Assembly: GCF_004134865.1 (NCBI RefSeq)
Contig: NZ_SDPO01000003.1
Coordinates: 248,001-312,000, forward strand
Direction: 5' to 3'
Length of the DNA: 64,000 nt
Source of the DNA: Agromyces fucosus
GTDB taxonomy: Bacteria > Actinomycetota > Actinomycetes > Actinomycetales > Microbacteriaceae
Shown here: positions 42,067 to 50,061 of the stretch, in pieces
Numbering within the stretch: the first letter of the stretch is position 1
Layout of the letters: every line of letters begins with the position of its first letter
Notes under the pieces: model-generated
Told to the model about the DNA's origin: nothing
What the model saw: the letters and a program-made list of their open reading frames with translations, nothing else
Database searches by the model: none
Position numbers and translations under genes: made by a program

Positions 42067-43656
42067 TCAGTCGAGCGCGCCCGTCGCCGACGTCGCCGCG
42101 ACGACGATCCGGCCGTGTTCCACGAGGTCCGAGATCGCCTCGATCTCGGGGGAGAGGAAGCGATCGGGCCCCGGCACCGCACCGGTCTCGGCGACGAGCG
42201 AGACGACCGCTGCGGTCGCCGCGCCGGGCACGAGCGGTGCCCGCAACGCGAGGCCGCGGGCCGCGGTCATGACCTCGATCGCGAGCACGCGGGAGAGGCC
42301 GTCGATCGAACGCCGCAGCTTCCGCGCGGCCGCCCAGCCCATCGAGACGTGGTCCTCCTGCATCGCCGACGACGGGATCGAGTCGACGGATGCCGGCACC
42401 GCGAGCCGCTTCAGCTCGGAGACGATGCCTGCGGCGGTGTACTGGGCGATCATGAGACCCGAGTCCACGCCGACCTCGTGCGCGAGGAAGGGTGGCAGGC
42501 CCTGGTTGCGCGCGCGGTCGAGGAACCGGTCGGTGCGGCGCTCGCTCATCGACGCGACATCCGCCACGCCGATCGCGAGGAAGTCGAGCACGTAGGCGAC
42601 CGGGGCGCCGTGGAAGTTGCCGTTCGACTCGACGCGGCCGTCGAGCGTGAGCACGGGGTTGTCGACGGCGCTCGCGAGTTCGGCGTCGGCGACGGATGCC
42701 GCGTGCGCGAGCGTGTCGCGTGCGGCGCCGTGCACCTGGGGGGCGCAGCGGAGCGAATAGGCGTCCTGCACGCGCGTGCATTCGGGGCCCTTGTGGCTCT
42801 CGACGATGGGCGAGCCGGCCAGCAGGCGCCGCAGGTTCGAGGCGGAGATCGCCTGGCCGCGCTGCGGGCGGAGCGCGTGCAGGTCGGCGGCGAAGACGGC
42901 GTCGGTGCCCATGAGTCCCTCGACGCTCATCGCCGCGGCGATGTCTGCGGTGGTGAGGAGCATCCGCAGGTCGTCGATCGCGAGGGCCAGCATGCCGAGC
43001 ATGCCGTCGGTGCCGTTGATGAGGGCGAGACCCTCCTTCTCGGCGAGGCGGAGCGGCGTGATGCCCGCGGCGGCGAGGGCGCTCGCGGCATCCGTCGTTT
43101 CGCCGACCCCTCCGGTCGAGCCCGTCGATACGCGGACCTCGCCCTCGCCCATCGCGACGAGCGCGCAGTGCGCGAGGGGGGCGAGGTCGCCGGAGCATCC
43201 GAGCGATCCGTACTCGCGCACGACCGGCGTGATGCCGGCGTTGAGGATCGCCGCGTACGTCTCCGCAGTCTCGCGGCGCACGCCCGTGCGGCCGGTCATG
43301 AGGGTCGAGAGGCGCAGCAGCATGAGGGCGCGCACGACCTCGCGTTCGACCTCGGCGCCCGAACCCGCGGCGTGCGAGCGCACGAGGCTCGCCTGCAGCT
43401 GGGCGCGGCGGTCCTCGGCGATGAACGTGGTGGCGAGTGCGCCGAAGCCCGTGGAGATGCCGTAGTGCGGCTCGGGGTCGGCCGCGAGTCCCTCGACGAT
43501 CTCGCGGCTCGCGGCCACGCCGTCGAGCGCTGCGGGGTCGAGCACGACGGATGCCCCGTGGCGGGCCACCGCGACGACGTCGTCGATGCCGAGGGGGCCG
43601 GTGCCGACGGTGACGGATGCCGCGGCGCGCGCGGGGGCGGAGTCGTTGCTGCTCAT
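42067..43656 (-). CDS. hutH: histidine ammonia-lyase
   Basis: 529 residues from ATG 43654-43656. Removes ammonia from L-histidine to give urocanate, first step of the pathway. The MIO-forming segment reads Y-G-S-L-G-C-S-G-D-L-A-P-L-A-H, with C154-S155-G156 in place of the usual Ala-Ser-Gly. Other family signs are H-Y-G-I-S-T-G-F-G near residue 60, E-G-L-A-L-I-N-G-T, Q-D-A-Y-S-L-R-C-A-P-Q-V-H-G and N-G-N-F-H-G-A-P. Separate transcript from hutUI, divergent from the IclR regulator across the shared operator. Confidence 0.96.
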   Translation of the reverse strand: MSSNDSAPARAAASVTVGTGPLGIDDVVAVARHGASVVLDPAALDGVAASREIVEGLAADPEPHYGISTGFGALATTFIAEDRRAQLQASLVRSHAAGSGAEVEREVVRALMLLRLSTLMTGRTGVRRETAETYAAILNAGITPVVREYGSLGCSGDLAPLAHCALVAMGEGEVRVSTGSTGGVGETTDAASALAAAGITPLRLAEKEGLALINGTDGMLGMLALAIDDLRMLLTTADIAAAMSVEGLMGTDAVFAADLHALRPQRGQAISASNLRRLLAGSPIVESHKGPECTRVQDAYSLRCAPQVHGAARDTLAHAASVADAELASAVDNPVLTLDGRVESNGNFHGAPVAYVLDFLAIGVADVASMSERRTDRFLDRARNQGLPPFLAHEVGVDSGLMIAQYTAAGIVSELKRLAVPASVDSIPSSAMQEDHVSMGWAAARKLRRSIDGLSRVLAIEVMTAARGLALRAPLVPGAATAAVVSLVAETGAVPGPDRFLSPEIEAISDLVEHGRIVVAATSATGALD

Positions 43657-43711
43657 GCCTCCGATTCCACACCGCCCCCACGCGCGCGGGAAGCGCGTGG
43701 ACTCGGAAGCC

Positions 43712-43727
43712 GTCCGGTATCCCAGAC
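43712..43727. promoter_or_regulatory. hut-type 16-bp operator between hutH and the IclR gene
   Basis: GTCCGGTATCCCAGAC, dyad with one mismatch. Lies 56 bases from the hutH start and 92 from the IclR start in the divergent region 43657-43818. Confidence 0.75.
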
Positions 43728-43818
43728 TCGCGCGGTACGCTCGCCTCACACTCCAAACCTCAGCTCACACTCCACACCTCACCCTCACCCGACCCGACTC
43801 GAATCGAGATGGCAGAAG

Positions 43819-44643
43819 ATGTCGGAATCCATCGCCCGGAGCGACAACACGCGTCATCTCGATACGCTCGACCGCTCGAAGGTGCCCGCGGCCGACCAGA
43901 CGCTCGCGATCCTCACCCACCTCGCGGCGCAGCGCGGGCCCGTGCCGGCAGCGACGATCGCCGCAGCGCTCGGCATTCCGCGCTCGACGGTCTACCACCT
44001 GCTGGCCGTCATGCAGGAGCGCGGTTTCGTCGTGCACCTGCCCGAAGAACGCCGCTACGGGCTCGGGATCGCCGCCTTCGAGCTCTCGAGCGGCTTCTCC
44101 CGACAGCAGCCGCTCGCCCGCCTCGGCCGGCCGCTCGTCGCGGCGCTCGTCGACCGGCTCGGGGAGAGCGGGCACCTCGCGGTGCTCCACGGGCGCGACG
44201 TGCTCTACCTCGTCGAGGAGCGCGCCCCGAGACGCCCCTCGCTCGTGACCGACGTCGGGGTGCGGCTGCCCGCGCACCTCACCGCCACCGGCAGGGCGAT
44301 GCTCGCCGTGCTGCCCCCCGCGCAACTCCGGGCCCTCTACCCAGACGCGGCTGCGTTCGCGGGACGCGCCGCGCTCGACGGCGCCGAGCACGTGTGGAGC
44401 TACGGGCGCCTGAAGCGCGTGCTCGCCGTCGTGCGCGAGCAGGGCTGGGCCGGTGAAGACGGCGAGGTCACGGGCGGTCTCGCCTCGGTCGGGTCGGTCG
44501 TGCTCGACCACGTCGGCTGGCCGGCTGCGGCGATCGCGGTGACGTACCCGGATGCCGCGCCCGAGACGGAGGTCGCCCGGTACGTGTCGGCGGTGCAGGA
44601 GGCGGCCACGACGCTCGCTCGCCGCATCGGCACCCCGCGCTGA
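43819..44643 (+). CDS. IclR-family regulator, probable hut regulator
   Basis: 274 residues from ATG 43819. Winged helix at residues about 25-85 (A-D-Q-T-L-A-I-L-T-H-L, I-A-A-A-L-G-I-P-R-S-T-V-Y-H-L-L-A-V-M-Q-E-R-G-F-V), then the IclR effector domain with L-P-A-H-L-T-A-T-G-R-A-M-L. Divergent to hutH. It probably binds the three 16-bp sites and senses urocanate or a related compound (inference). Residues 8-17 (S-D-N-T-R-H-L-D-T-L) are coded by a 20-base sequence also found in the hairpin at 11405-11424. Confidence 0.88.
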   Translation: MSESIARSDNTRHLDTLDRSKVPAADQTLAILTHLAAQRGPVPAATIAAALGIPRSTVYHLLAVMQERGFVVHLPEERRYGLGIAAFELSSGFSRQQPLARLGRPLVAALVDRLGESGHLAVLHGRDVLYLVEERAPRRPSLVTDVGVRLPAHLTATGRAMLAVLPPAQLRALYPDAAAFAGRAALDGAEHVWSYGRLKRVLAVVREQGWAGEDGEVTGGLASVGSVVLDHVGWPAAAIAVTYPDAAPETEVARYVSAVQEAATTLARRIGTPR

Positions 44644-44738
44644 GTCACGGCGCCCAGCTTCCGTCCAACCGGCGCCGGTAGCGTGAAGCCGCCGCCGAGC
44701 ACCGATCATCGACCCCGACCGAGAGCCGAGACACGACC

Positions 44739-45392
44739 TTGCTGACGACTGCCGCCGACCACGGTTTCACCGGCCTCACCGGATTCGCCGCCGACGTGCT
44801 GAACTCCCTCGGGGACGTCGGCGTCGGGGTGCTCGTCTTCCTCGAGGTGCTGATCCCGCCGATCCCGAGCGAGGTCATCCTGCCGTTCGCGGGCTACCTC
44901 AGCCAGTCGGGCGACCTCCACCTCGGGATGCTCATCCTCTGGTCGACCCTCGCCTCCGTCGTCGGGGCGCTCGTGCTCTACGGGCTCGGCGCAGCGGTCG
45001 GCCTGGCACGCGCCATCCGCTGGATCGCGTGGACGCGTCTCGTGAGTCTCACCGACCTCGAACGGGGCGCGGAGTGGTTCCATCGGCACGGCCGCTGGTC
45101 GGTGCTCGTGGGGCGCATGATCCCCGGAGTCCGCAGCCTGATCTCGCTGCCTGCCGGGGCCGATCGCATGCCGCTCCTCTCCTTCTGCCTCTTCACCGCC
45201 CTCGGCTCGGGCCTCTGGAACACGCTGCTCATCGGCGTCGGCGCAGCGCTCGGCACCCAGCACGCACTGCTCGAGGAGTACCTGCAGTACCTCGATTGGG
45301 TCGTCTACGGCGCGATCGCGGTCGCCCTCGCGGTGCTCGTCATCCGCCGAATCCTCGAGCACCGGCGCGTGGTCGACGAAGCATCGGCGTAA
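44739..45392 (+). CDS. DedA-family membrane protein
   Basis: 217 residues; the start is TTG at 44739. Motifs of the DedA/VTT fold: E-V-L-I-P-P-I-P-S-E-V-I-L-P-F-A-G-Y-L and F-H-R-H-G-R-W-S-V-L-V-G-R-M-I-P-G-V-R-S-L-I-S-L-P-A-G, then the C-terminal W-N-T-L-L. About four membrane-associated segments. DedA proteins move polyprenyl-phosphate or phospholipids across the membrane in bacteria and keep the proton gradient. Alone on its transcript. Confidence 0.93.
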   Translation: MLTTAADHGFTGLTGFAADVLNSLGDVGVGVLVFLEVLIPPIPSEVILPFAGYLSQSGDLHLGMLILWSTLASVVGALVLYGLGAAVGLARAIRWIAWTRLVSLTDLERGAEWFHRHGRWSVLVGRMIPGVRSLISLPAGADRMPLLSFCLFTALGSGLWNTLLIGVGAALGTQHALLEEYLQYLDWVVYGAIAVALAVLVIRRILEHRRVVDEASA

Positions 45393-45427
45393 CGCCGCCG
45401 GCTTCGGCGCTCCTGCTCCGGCCCGTC

Positions 45428-46027
45428 TCAGCGAGCGTCGGGCGCGAGCCAGCGCCGGAGCAGCCGCGTCACGAAGGGCAGCGCCCAGAACGTCATGACG
45501 GGCGTCAGCAGCAGGGTCGTGACGAGCACCTTCCACACCACCGCGAGCTCGTTCCAGCCCGGCAGGTACGCCGTCACGAGCAGCGTGAAGACGAGGTTCA
45601 CCGGGAAGAAGCCGAGCCAGATCGTCACCGCCTGCTTCCACCGGGGCGGCGCAGGCGGCAGTTCGTCGAGCGAAGCGGATGCCGCGGCATCCGCTGCCGG
45701 CACCGAACCTGTCGCCGGGTCGTCGAACCAGCCCTCGATGCCCGTGCGGCGCTTGCTGCGCTCGGAGCGCACGAAGCCCTCGCCCATCGAGAGCCACCAG
45801 GTGCGCTCGGCCGAGCCCTCCCAGGCCTCGAGCGTCGCCTCGTTCGCGAAGCGGTAGAGCATGTGCCACACCTGCGAGCCCTCGCCGGCGCGCACCCAGC
45901 CGGAGCCGAGGAAGCCCGGGTACTTGGCCGCGAGGTTCACGCCGGTCTGCACCCACGCGGTTGCCTCCGAGATGCGCTCGGGGTCGACCTCGCGCCGGAT
46001 CGAGACGGTGATCGGTTCGCTGTTCAT
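45428..46027 (-). CDS. ABM-domain protein with membrane tail
   Basis: 199 residues. N-terminal part (I-T-V-S-I-R-R-E-V-D-P, G-F-L-G-S-G-W-V-R, L-Y-R-F-A-N-E-A-T-L-E-A-W-E-G-S) is an antibiotic-biosynthesis-monooxygenase (ABM) dimeric barrel; the C-terminal 80 residues hold two membrane segments. This two-part form is frequent in actinobacteria; role unknown, with no clear haem or flavin site. The 18-bp palindrome CGGATGCCGCGGCATCCG at 45676-45693 codes the Ala/Asp linker between the parts. Confidence 0.88.
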   Translation of the reverse strand: MNSEPITVSIRREVDPERISEATAWVQTGVNLAAKYPGFLGSGWVRAGEGSQVWHMLYRFANEATLEAWEGSAERTWWLSMGEGFVRSERSKRRTGIEGWFDDPATGSVPAADAAASASLDELPPAPPRWKQAVTIWLGFFPVNLVFTLLVTAYLPGWNELAVVWKVLVTTLLLTPVMTFWALPFVTRLLRRWLAPDAR

Positions 46028-46190
46028 GGGCCACCCCGGGGCACTCGCGAGTCCCGCGGATCGTGTGCGCGGAACTCTGGATGATCGGCCGTTTCGCTGG
46101 TGGCGGGCTGGTCCAGGCCGAATGCGAGTGTAACCGGGCCATGTTTCGAGGGTGCTTCGAGCACGTCGCCGCCGGCGACCGCCCGGCTCG

Positions 46191-46739
46191 TCAGCCGGCG
46201 AGCGGCCGAGGCGCCTCCGGCCACGCGACCGTGAACCGCTCGAAGAGGATCTCGAGGTCGTCGGACCACTCGATTTCGAGGGCTGCGCAGACGCGGTCCC
46301 AGTAGCGACGGTGGCTCACGAGCCACGCGTCGAGCGAGCGGTCGTCCTCGGCCTCGTCGAAGGCGAAGGCCTCGTCGGCGTCCGCGATCGTGCCGAGTCG
46401 CAGCTCGGTGCTCCGCAGGATGACCCGGGGCGCACCGCTCGCGTCGCAGGCGATCCAGTGGCTGCCGACGCGGGGGAGCGGCACGCCGTCGGCGGCGAAC
46501 TCCTTCACGAGCGTGGCCGTCGCCCGTTTCCGGCCGGAGACGACGAGGTCGAGCAGCGCATCCGAGAGTTCGGCGTGGTCGCCGAACCGCTCGACGGTGG
46601 GCACGTCGTCGAGCCCGACCTGGTCGGGATGTGCCCGCCAGTAGGCGTTCCACATCGTGGAGGCTGCTTCGCGGTCGACCGGCACCATTTCGTTCAACGG
46701 CACCTCGCGCTCCCTCGGGCTGCGCTCGTCGATGATCAT
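46191..46739 (-). CDS. ASCH-domain protein
   Basis: 182 residues from the ATG 46737-46739; a second ATG 17 codons in (MVPVDREAASTMW) is possible. Core of the ASCH (PUA-like) fold: S-G-R-K-R-A-T-A-T-L, V-P-L-P-R-V-G-S-H-W-I-A-C-D-A-S-G-A-P-R-V-I-L-R-S-T-E, and a C-terminal R-R-Y-W with F-E-R-F. ASCH proteins bind RNA or act as nucleoside amidohydrolases (YqfB). Cytosolic. Downstream of the ParA-like gene by 14 bases on the same strand, so likely one transcript. Confidence 0.85.
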   Translation of the reverse strand: MIIDERSPREREVPLNEMVPVDREAASTMWNAYWRAHPDQVGLDDVPTVERFGDHAELSDALLDLVVSGRKRATATLVKEFAADGVPLPRVGSHWIACDASGAPRVILRSTELRLGTIADADEAFAFDEAEDDRSLDAWLVSHRRYWDRVCAALEIEWSDDLEILFERFTVAWPEAPRPLAG

Positions 46740-46753
46740 CCCCGTGCCCCGGT

Positions 46754-48169
46754 TCAGAGCTGGTCGGCGACCACGGCGGCGGCGGTGAGCCACGCGTCGT
46801 GGGTCTCGGCCGAGAGTGCGTCGAAATCGATCGTGCCGCCGTCGACGAGCGCGGCGTCGTAGGGGATCGTCGTGACCGCGGCGGTGAGCGCGCCGAAGTG
46901 GTCGGTGAGGCGCTGCTCGAGCTCGCGGTCGGGCTTGTCCGATGGCGAGGTCAGGATGGTGACGGCCCGGTCGACCTTGTCGCCGAAGCCCTTCTCGGCG
47001 AGGCCGTCGAGGAGCCAGGCGGCGCTCGCCGCGGTGTCCTCGCGCACGGTCGAGACGATCACGAGCTGGTCGGCCGCGGCGACCGCTGCGACCCAGTTGG
47101 AGGCGCGCATGTTGTTGCCGGTGTCGACGATCAGCAGGCGGTAGTACCGCGAGAGCGTGCGGTGCAGCCGGTCGAACGCGGCGTCGTCGATGGTGGATGT
47201 CGCGGCGGCATCCTCGTCGGAGGCGAGCACGTCGAAGCGGGCGTCGACCTGCGTGCGCACGTAGTCGTCGAGCTGGCTGAGGCTCGCGACGCTCGGATTC
47301 TCGAACCGCTCGAGATCGTTCAGGAGGTCGACGGCGGTGCGGTGATGCGGGGTGTGCTGCGCGCGCCAGCCGAGGGTGCCGCGCGTCTCGTTGTTGTCCC
47401 ACGCGAGGGTCGAGCCGCCGCGGAGCCGTCCGAAGGTCGCTGCGAGCAGCAGGGTGCTCGTGGTCTTGTGCGCGCCGCCCTTGGGGTTCAGCACCACGAT
47501 CGTGCGGGGGCCGTCGAGCCGCTTCTGCACGCGGTTCGTCTGGTCGTGACGGGTCTGCTCGGTCGCGCTCGGCTTCGGCGAGATGAGGCCGCCGCTCATG
47601 CGGCGCACCCGGCCCTGCCAGCCGGTGGTCGCCTTCAGTGGGCGCTGCCGGGGCCGGCTCGAGAGCAGGTCCTCGACGGTCGGGCGGTGCGGCCTGGGTT
47701 CGGCGGGTGGTGTCGCCGGGACAGCCGGGGCGGCCGCGACCGGCGGAGGTGCCACCTCGGAGGCCGGGACGATCGGCGGGGCTGGCACCGCCTGAGCAGC
47801 GACCGGCTGTGCGACGGGCTGGGCGGGCACCGCCGGGGCGACCGGTGCGGCCGACACCGTCGGGATCGGCGCGGTCGAGGTCGGGCGCGGCTCGAAGCTG
47901 TCGGTCACGAGCCCGGTCGGCGCCTCGGTGACCCGGCCGTCGGGTTCGACGGTCAGGGTCCAGTGGGAGGAGTCGTCGATGAGCGCGGCGGTGGCCGGTA
48001 CTCCGAGGCGCTGCGCTCGCTCCTGCACGAACGCCACGACGCGGTCGCGCAGCGCGTCGCCGTCGGCGGCCTGGATGCCGAGCACCGCCCCGTCAGCGTG
48101 CACGTCGGCCTCGGTGGCCGAGGTCAGGAAGACCGTGACGCCGTCATGCGTGTTGATCGAAGTGGACAA
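46754..48169 (-). CDS. ParA/MinD-like ATPase with variant P-loop
   Basis: 471 residues from TTG 48167-48169, chosen because GGGGGAA stands 6 bases before it. N-terminal domain of about 100 residues, then a Pro/Ala/Val-rich linker (residues about 110-170), then a MinD/ParA ATPase (from V-V-L-N-P-K-G-G-A-H-K-T-T) with D-N-N-E-T-R-G-T-L-G and L-L-I-V-D-T-G. The P-loop K-G-G-A-H-K-T-T has His where most have Gly. The layout recalls EspI-like ATPases of ESX loci and other actinobacterial MinD-like proteins, but no ESX gene is in view. Confidence 0.8.
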   Translation of the reverse strand: MSTSINTHDGVTVFLTSATEADVHADGAVLGIQAADGDALRDRVVAFVQERAQRLGVPATAALIDDSSHWTLTVEPDGRVTEAPTGLVTDSFEPRPTSTAPIPTVSAAPVAPAVPAQPVAQPVAAQAVPAPPIVPASEVAPPPVAAAPAVPATPPAEPRPHRPTVEDLLSSRPRQRPLKATTGWQGRVRRMSGGLISPKPSATEQTRHDQTNRVQKRLDGPRTIVVLNPKGGAHKTTSTLLLAATFGRLRGGSTLAWDNNETRGTLGWRAQHTPHHRTAVDLLNDLERFENPSVASLSQLDDYVRTQVDARFDVLASDEDAAATSTIDDAAFDRLHRTLSRYYRLLIVDTGNNMRASNWVAAVAAADQLVIVSTVREDTAASAAWLLDGLAEKGFGDKVDRAVTILTSPSDKPDRELEQRLTDHFGALTAAVTTIPYDAALVDGGTIDFDALSAETHDAWLTAAAVVADQL

Positions 48170-48401
48170 CTGATTCCCCCAAAAAGCCGTGCGTCGGTCA
48201 TGGGAGATCGGGCCGGGTGCACCGGCTGCAACCGCCCGGATGCAGCCTGCCGGACGCGAGCGCTCCGCGTCGCCGGCCGTTCCCCCGCGGATCAGTCTAT
48301 GGTCCCGTCCATCGACGGAACCTGGACCAATCCGCTCCCCGAGCCGTTCCGAATCCCCTTCCAGCACGGCAGATGCCGCGCCACTGAGAAGGAGGAACCT
48401 C

Positions 48402-48809
48402 ATGCGAAACTCCCCGAACCGCATCGTCGCGACCGTCTTCGGCGCGGTCTACGTGCTCGTCGGACTGCTCGGATTCGCCGTCACCGGCGGGGTCGGGTTC
48501 TTCGCGACCGAAGGAGGGCTGCTCCTCGGCGTCTTCGCGGTCAACCCGTTCCACAACGTGGCCCACCTGCTGATCGGAGCCGCGCTGCTCATCGGCGGCA
48601 TCGTCTCGGCAACCGCGGCGAAGGCTGTCAACGCGACGGTCGGCGCCGCCTACCTGCTGCTCGGCATCGTGGGGTTCTTCCTCGCGGGCACGGCGGCGAA
48701 CATCCTCGCGCTGAACACGGCCGACCATTTCCTGCACCTCGCGAGCGCGATCGTGCTGCTGGGGGTCGCGCTCGGGTTCGAGCGCTCCGGACGCGTGGCG
48801 ACGGCGTAG
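48402..48809 (+). CDS. DUF4383 membrane protein
   Basis: 135 residues from ATG 48402 after a clear GAAGGAGGAA site. Four membrane segments, the first M-R-N-S-P-N-R-I-V-A-T-V-F-G-A-V-Y-V-L-V-G-L-L-G-F and a central N-P-F-H-N-V-A-H-L-L-I-G, typical of DUF4383 in actinobacteria. Function unknown. Followed nine bases later by another membrane-protein gene. Confidence 0.9.
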   Translation: MRNSPNRIVATVFGAVYVLVGLLGFAVTGGVGFFATEGGLLLGVFAVNPFHNVAHLLIGAALLIGGIVSATAAKAVNATVGAAYLLLGIVGFFLAGTAANILALNTADHFLHLASAIVLLGVALGFERSGRVATA

Positions 48810-48818
48810 GGGCCGGCC

Positions 48819-49388
48819 ATGCACGCACTGGCGGCGGCGCTGCGCAGTTGGCCGATGCTCGCCGCCCTCGGCGCCGGGCTCGTGCTGCTCGCGCTCGCCG
48901 CCGGTGCAGGGGGAGCGATGCTGCCCGCCCTCGCCGCGGCCGGCGTCGCCGCGCTCGGCTGGGGCGGGCTGGCGCTTCGGGCGGGGCGCGTGATCGCCCC
49001 GTCGACGACGCTCGTCGTGACCGCCGTCGCCCTCGTGGGGATGGCGGCGGCGGTCTCGACGGGTGCCGCCGCGATGACGGATGTCGCGCCGGGCCCGCTC
49101 GCCGCGGCATCCGTGTTCATCGTGGTCGTGGCGCTCTCCGCTGGCCTCGAACTGCGTGCACGCTCCCGCCTCGCCCGTGCGGGAGCGCATCCCCGCGGCG
49201 ACCGTGATGCCGCGGCATCCGACACTGCTCGTCTCCTCGGCCTGGTCGCCGGTGCCGCGCTCGTCGCGGCCCTCGCGACGCCGGCGCTCGCGGCGACCGA
49301 GGCCGGCGAGTCGGCCGTGCCGCACGGCACGCACGACGTCGGCACCGATGCGCCTCTGCCGGGCGCGCCCGCCGGCCACGATCACTGA
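48819..49388 (+). CDS. hypothetical membrane protein
   Basis: 189 residues with four to five hydrophobic segments rich in Ala and Gly, and a C-terminal tail H-G-T-H-D-V-G-T-D-A-P-L-P-G-A-P-A-G-H-D-H with five His that might bind metal. No known family recognised. Nine bases after the DUF4383 gene, so probably the same transcript. Codon use native. Confidence 0.6.
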   Translation: MHALAAALRSWPMLAALGAGLVLLALAAGAGGAMLPALAAAGVAALGWGGLALRAGRVIAPSTTLVVTAVALVGMAAAVSTGAAAMTDVAPGPLAAASVFIVVVALSAGLELRARSRLARAGAHPRGDRDAAASDTARLLGLVAGAALVAALATPALAATEAGESAVPHGTHDVGTDAPLPGAPAGHDH

Positions 49389-49450
49389 CCCCACGCGGGC
49401 GTGCCCGCGAGCCGGCCGAGCCGTCGCTCCACCGCGCAACGGTCGATCGG

Positions 49451-50002
49451 TCAGTCGCGCGGCGCGGCGCCGTCGGTCGGGATGAGCGCCGTCGCGAGCG
49501 TGACGGCACGGCGGCCGTCGACCTCACGCTCGGCGGTCAGGTAGGGCGCGAGCAGCTCGCCGAGCCCCGCCTGGATGACGGCGAGGTCGGCCGTCGTCAC
49601 GTGCAGGGTCGTCTCGCCGAATCCGAGGAAGTCGCGGAACCGCGGATCCTCGGCCGCGCTGGCCCGGTCGAAGCTCTCGCCGAGGTGGGCGAGGAAGGTC
49701 AGGAACGCCTGCTGCAGCTCGCGCGACCCCATCTCGAGCAGTTCGTCGTGATCGACGTGCGCCATGCGCTCGCCGAGGGCGAAGGTGCGCTCGACCGCGC
49801 CGCGAACGCGTCGCTCCTCGACGACGGTGAGCACGTCGGCGTCGACGAGCGCGGCGATGTGCCGGTAGAGGGTCGCCTGAGCGACATCGGGCAGGGCGCT
49901 GCGCAGGCTCGCCGTGGTGACCTCCTGCGTGCCCACCTGCTGGATGATCCGTAGCCGGACGGGGTGCATGACGACGTCGGCGATGGGCGACGGGTTGCGC
50001 AT
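49451..50002 (-). CDS. ArsR-type winged-helix regulator of the ABC operon
   Basis: 183 residues. N-terminal winged helix I-A-D-V-V-M-H-P-V-R-L-R-I-I-Q-Q-V-G, L-P-D-V-A-Q-A-T-L-Y-R-H-I-A-A-L-V-D-A-D-V-L and E-R-R-V-R-G-A-V-E-R-T-F. C-terminal helical domain without an obvious metal site. Divergent to the ABC transporter genes over the palindrome TTCTCAC-G-GTGAGAA, which overlaps the probable promoter of both. Likely repressor of both, with an unknown ligand. Confidence 0.88.
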   Translation of the reverse strand: MRNPSPIADVVMHPVRLRIIQQVGTQEVTTASLRSALPDVAQATLYRHIAALVDADVLTVVEERRVRGAVERTFALGERMAHVDHDELLEMGSRELQQAFLTFLAHLGESFDRASAAEDPRFRDFLGFGETTLHVTTADLAVIQAGLGELLAPYLTAEREVDGRRAVTLATALIPTDGAAPRD

Positions 50003-50020
50003 CGGTCCTCCGGATGATTA

Positions 50021-50035
50021 TTCTCACGGTGAGAA
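50021..50035. promoter_or_regulatory. palindromic operator TTCTCACGGTGAGAA
   Basis: Perfect dyad of 7+1+7 in the 80-base region between the regulator and the ABC ATPase gene; an A/T-rich stretch on both sides. A half-site ATTCTCA repeats at 50037-50043. Confidence 0.7.
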
Positions 50036-50061
50036 CATTCTCATTGCTCTCGAACGAGTAT

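Noticed and set aside
38700-42272. Very long + strand frame across the hut genes and the M23 gene
   Set aside because: Shadow of hutI, hutU, the M23 peptidase and hutH, all of which have strong family motifs on the minus strand.
43819-43860. Reading the IclR N-terminus as an ordinary extra domain
   Set aside because: The stretch is short, polar and matches a repeat elsewhere in the window, so no domain is claimed.
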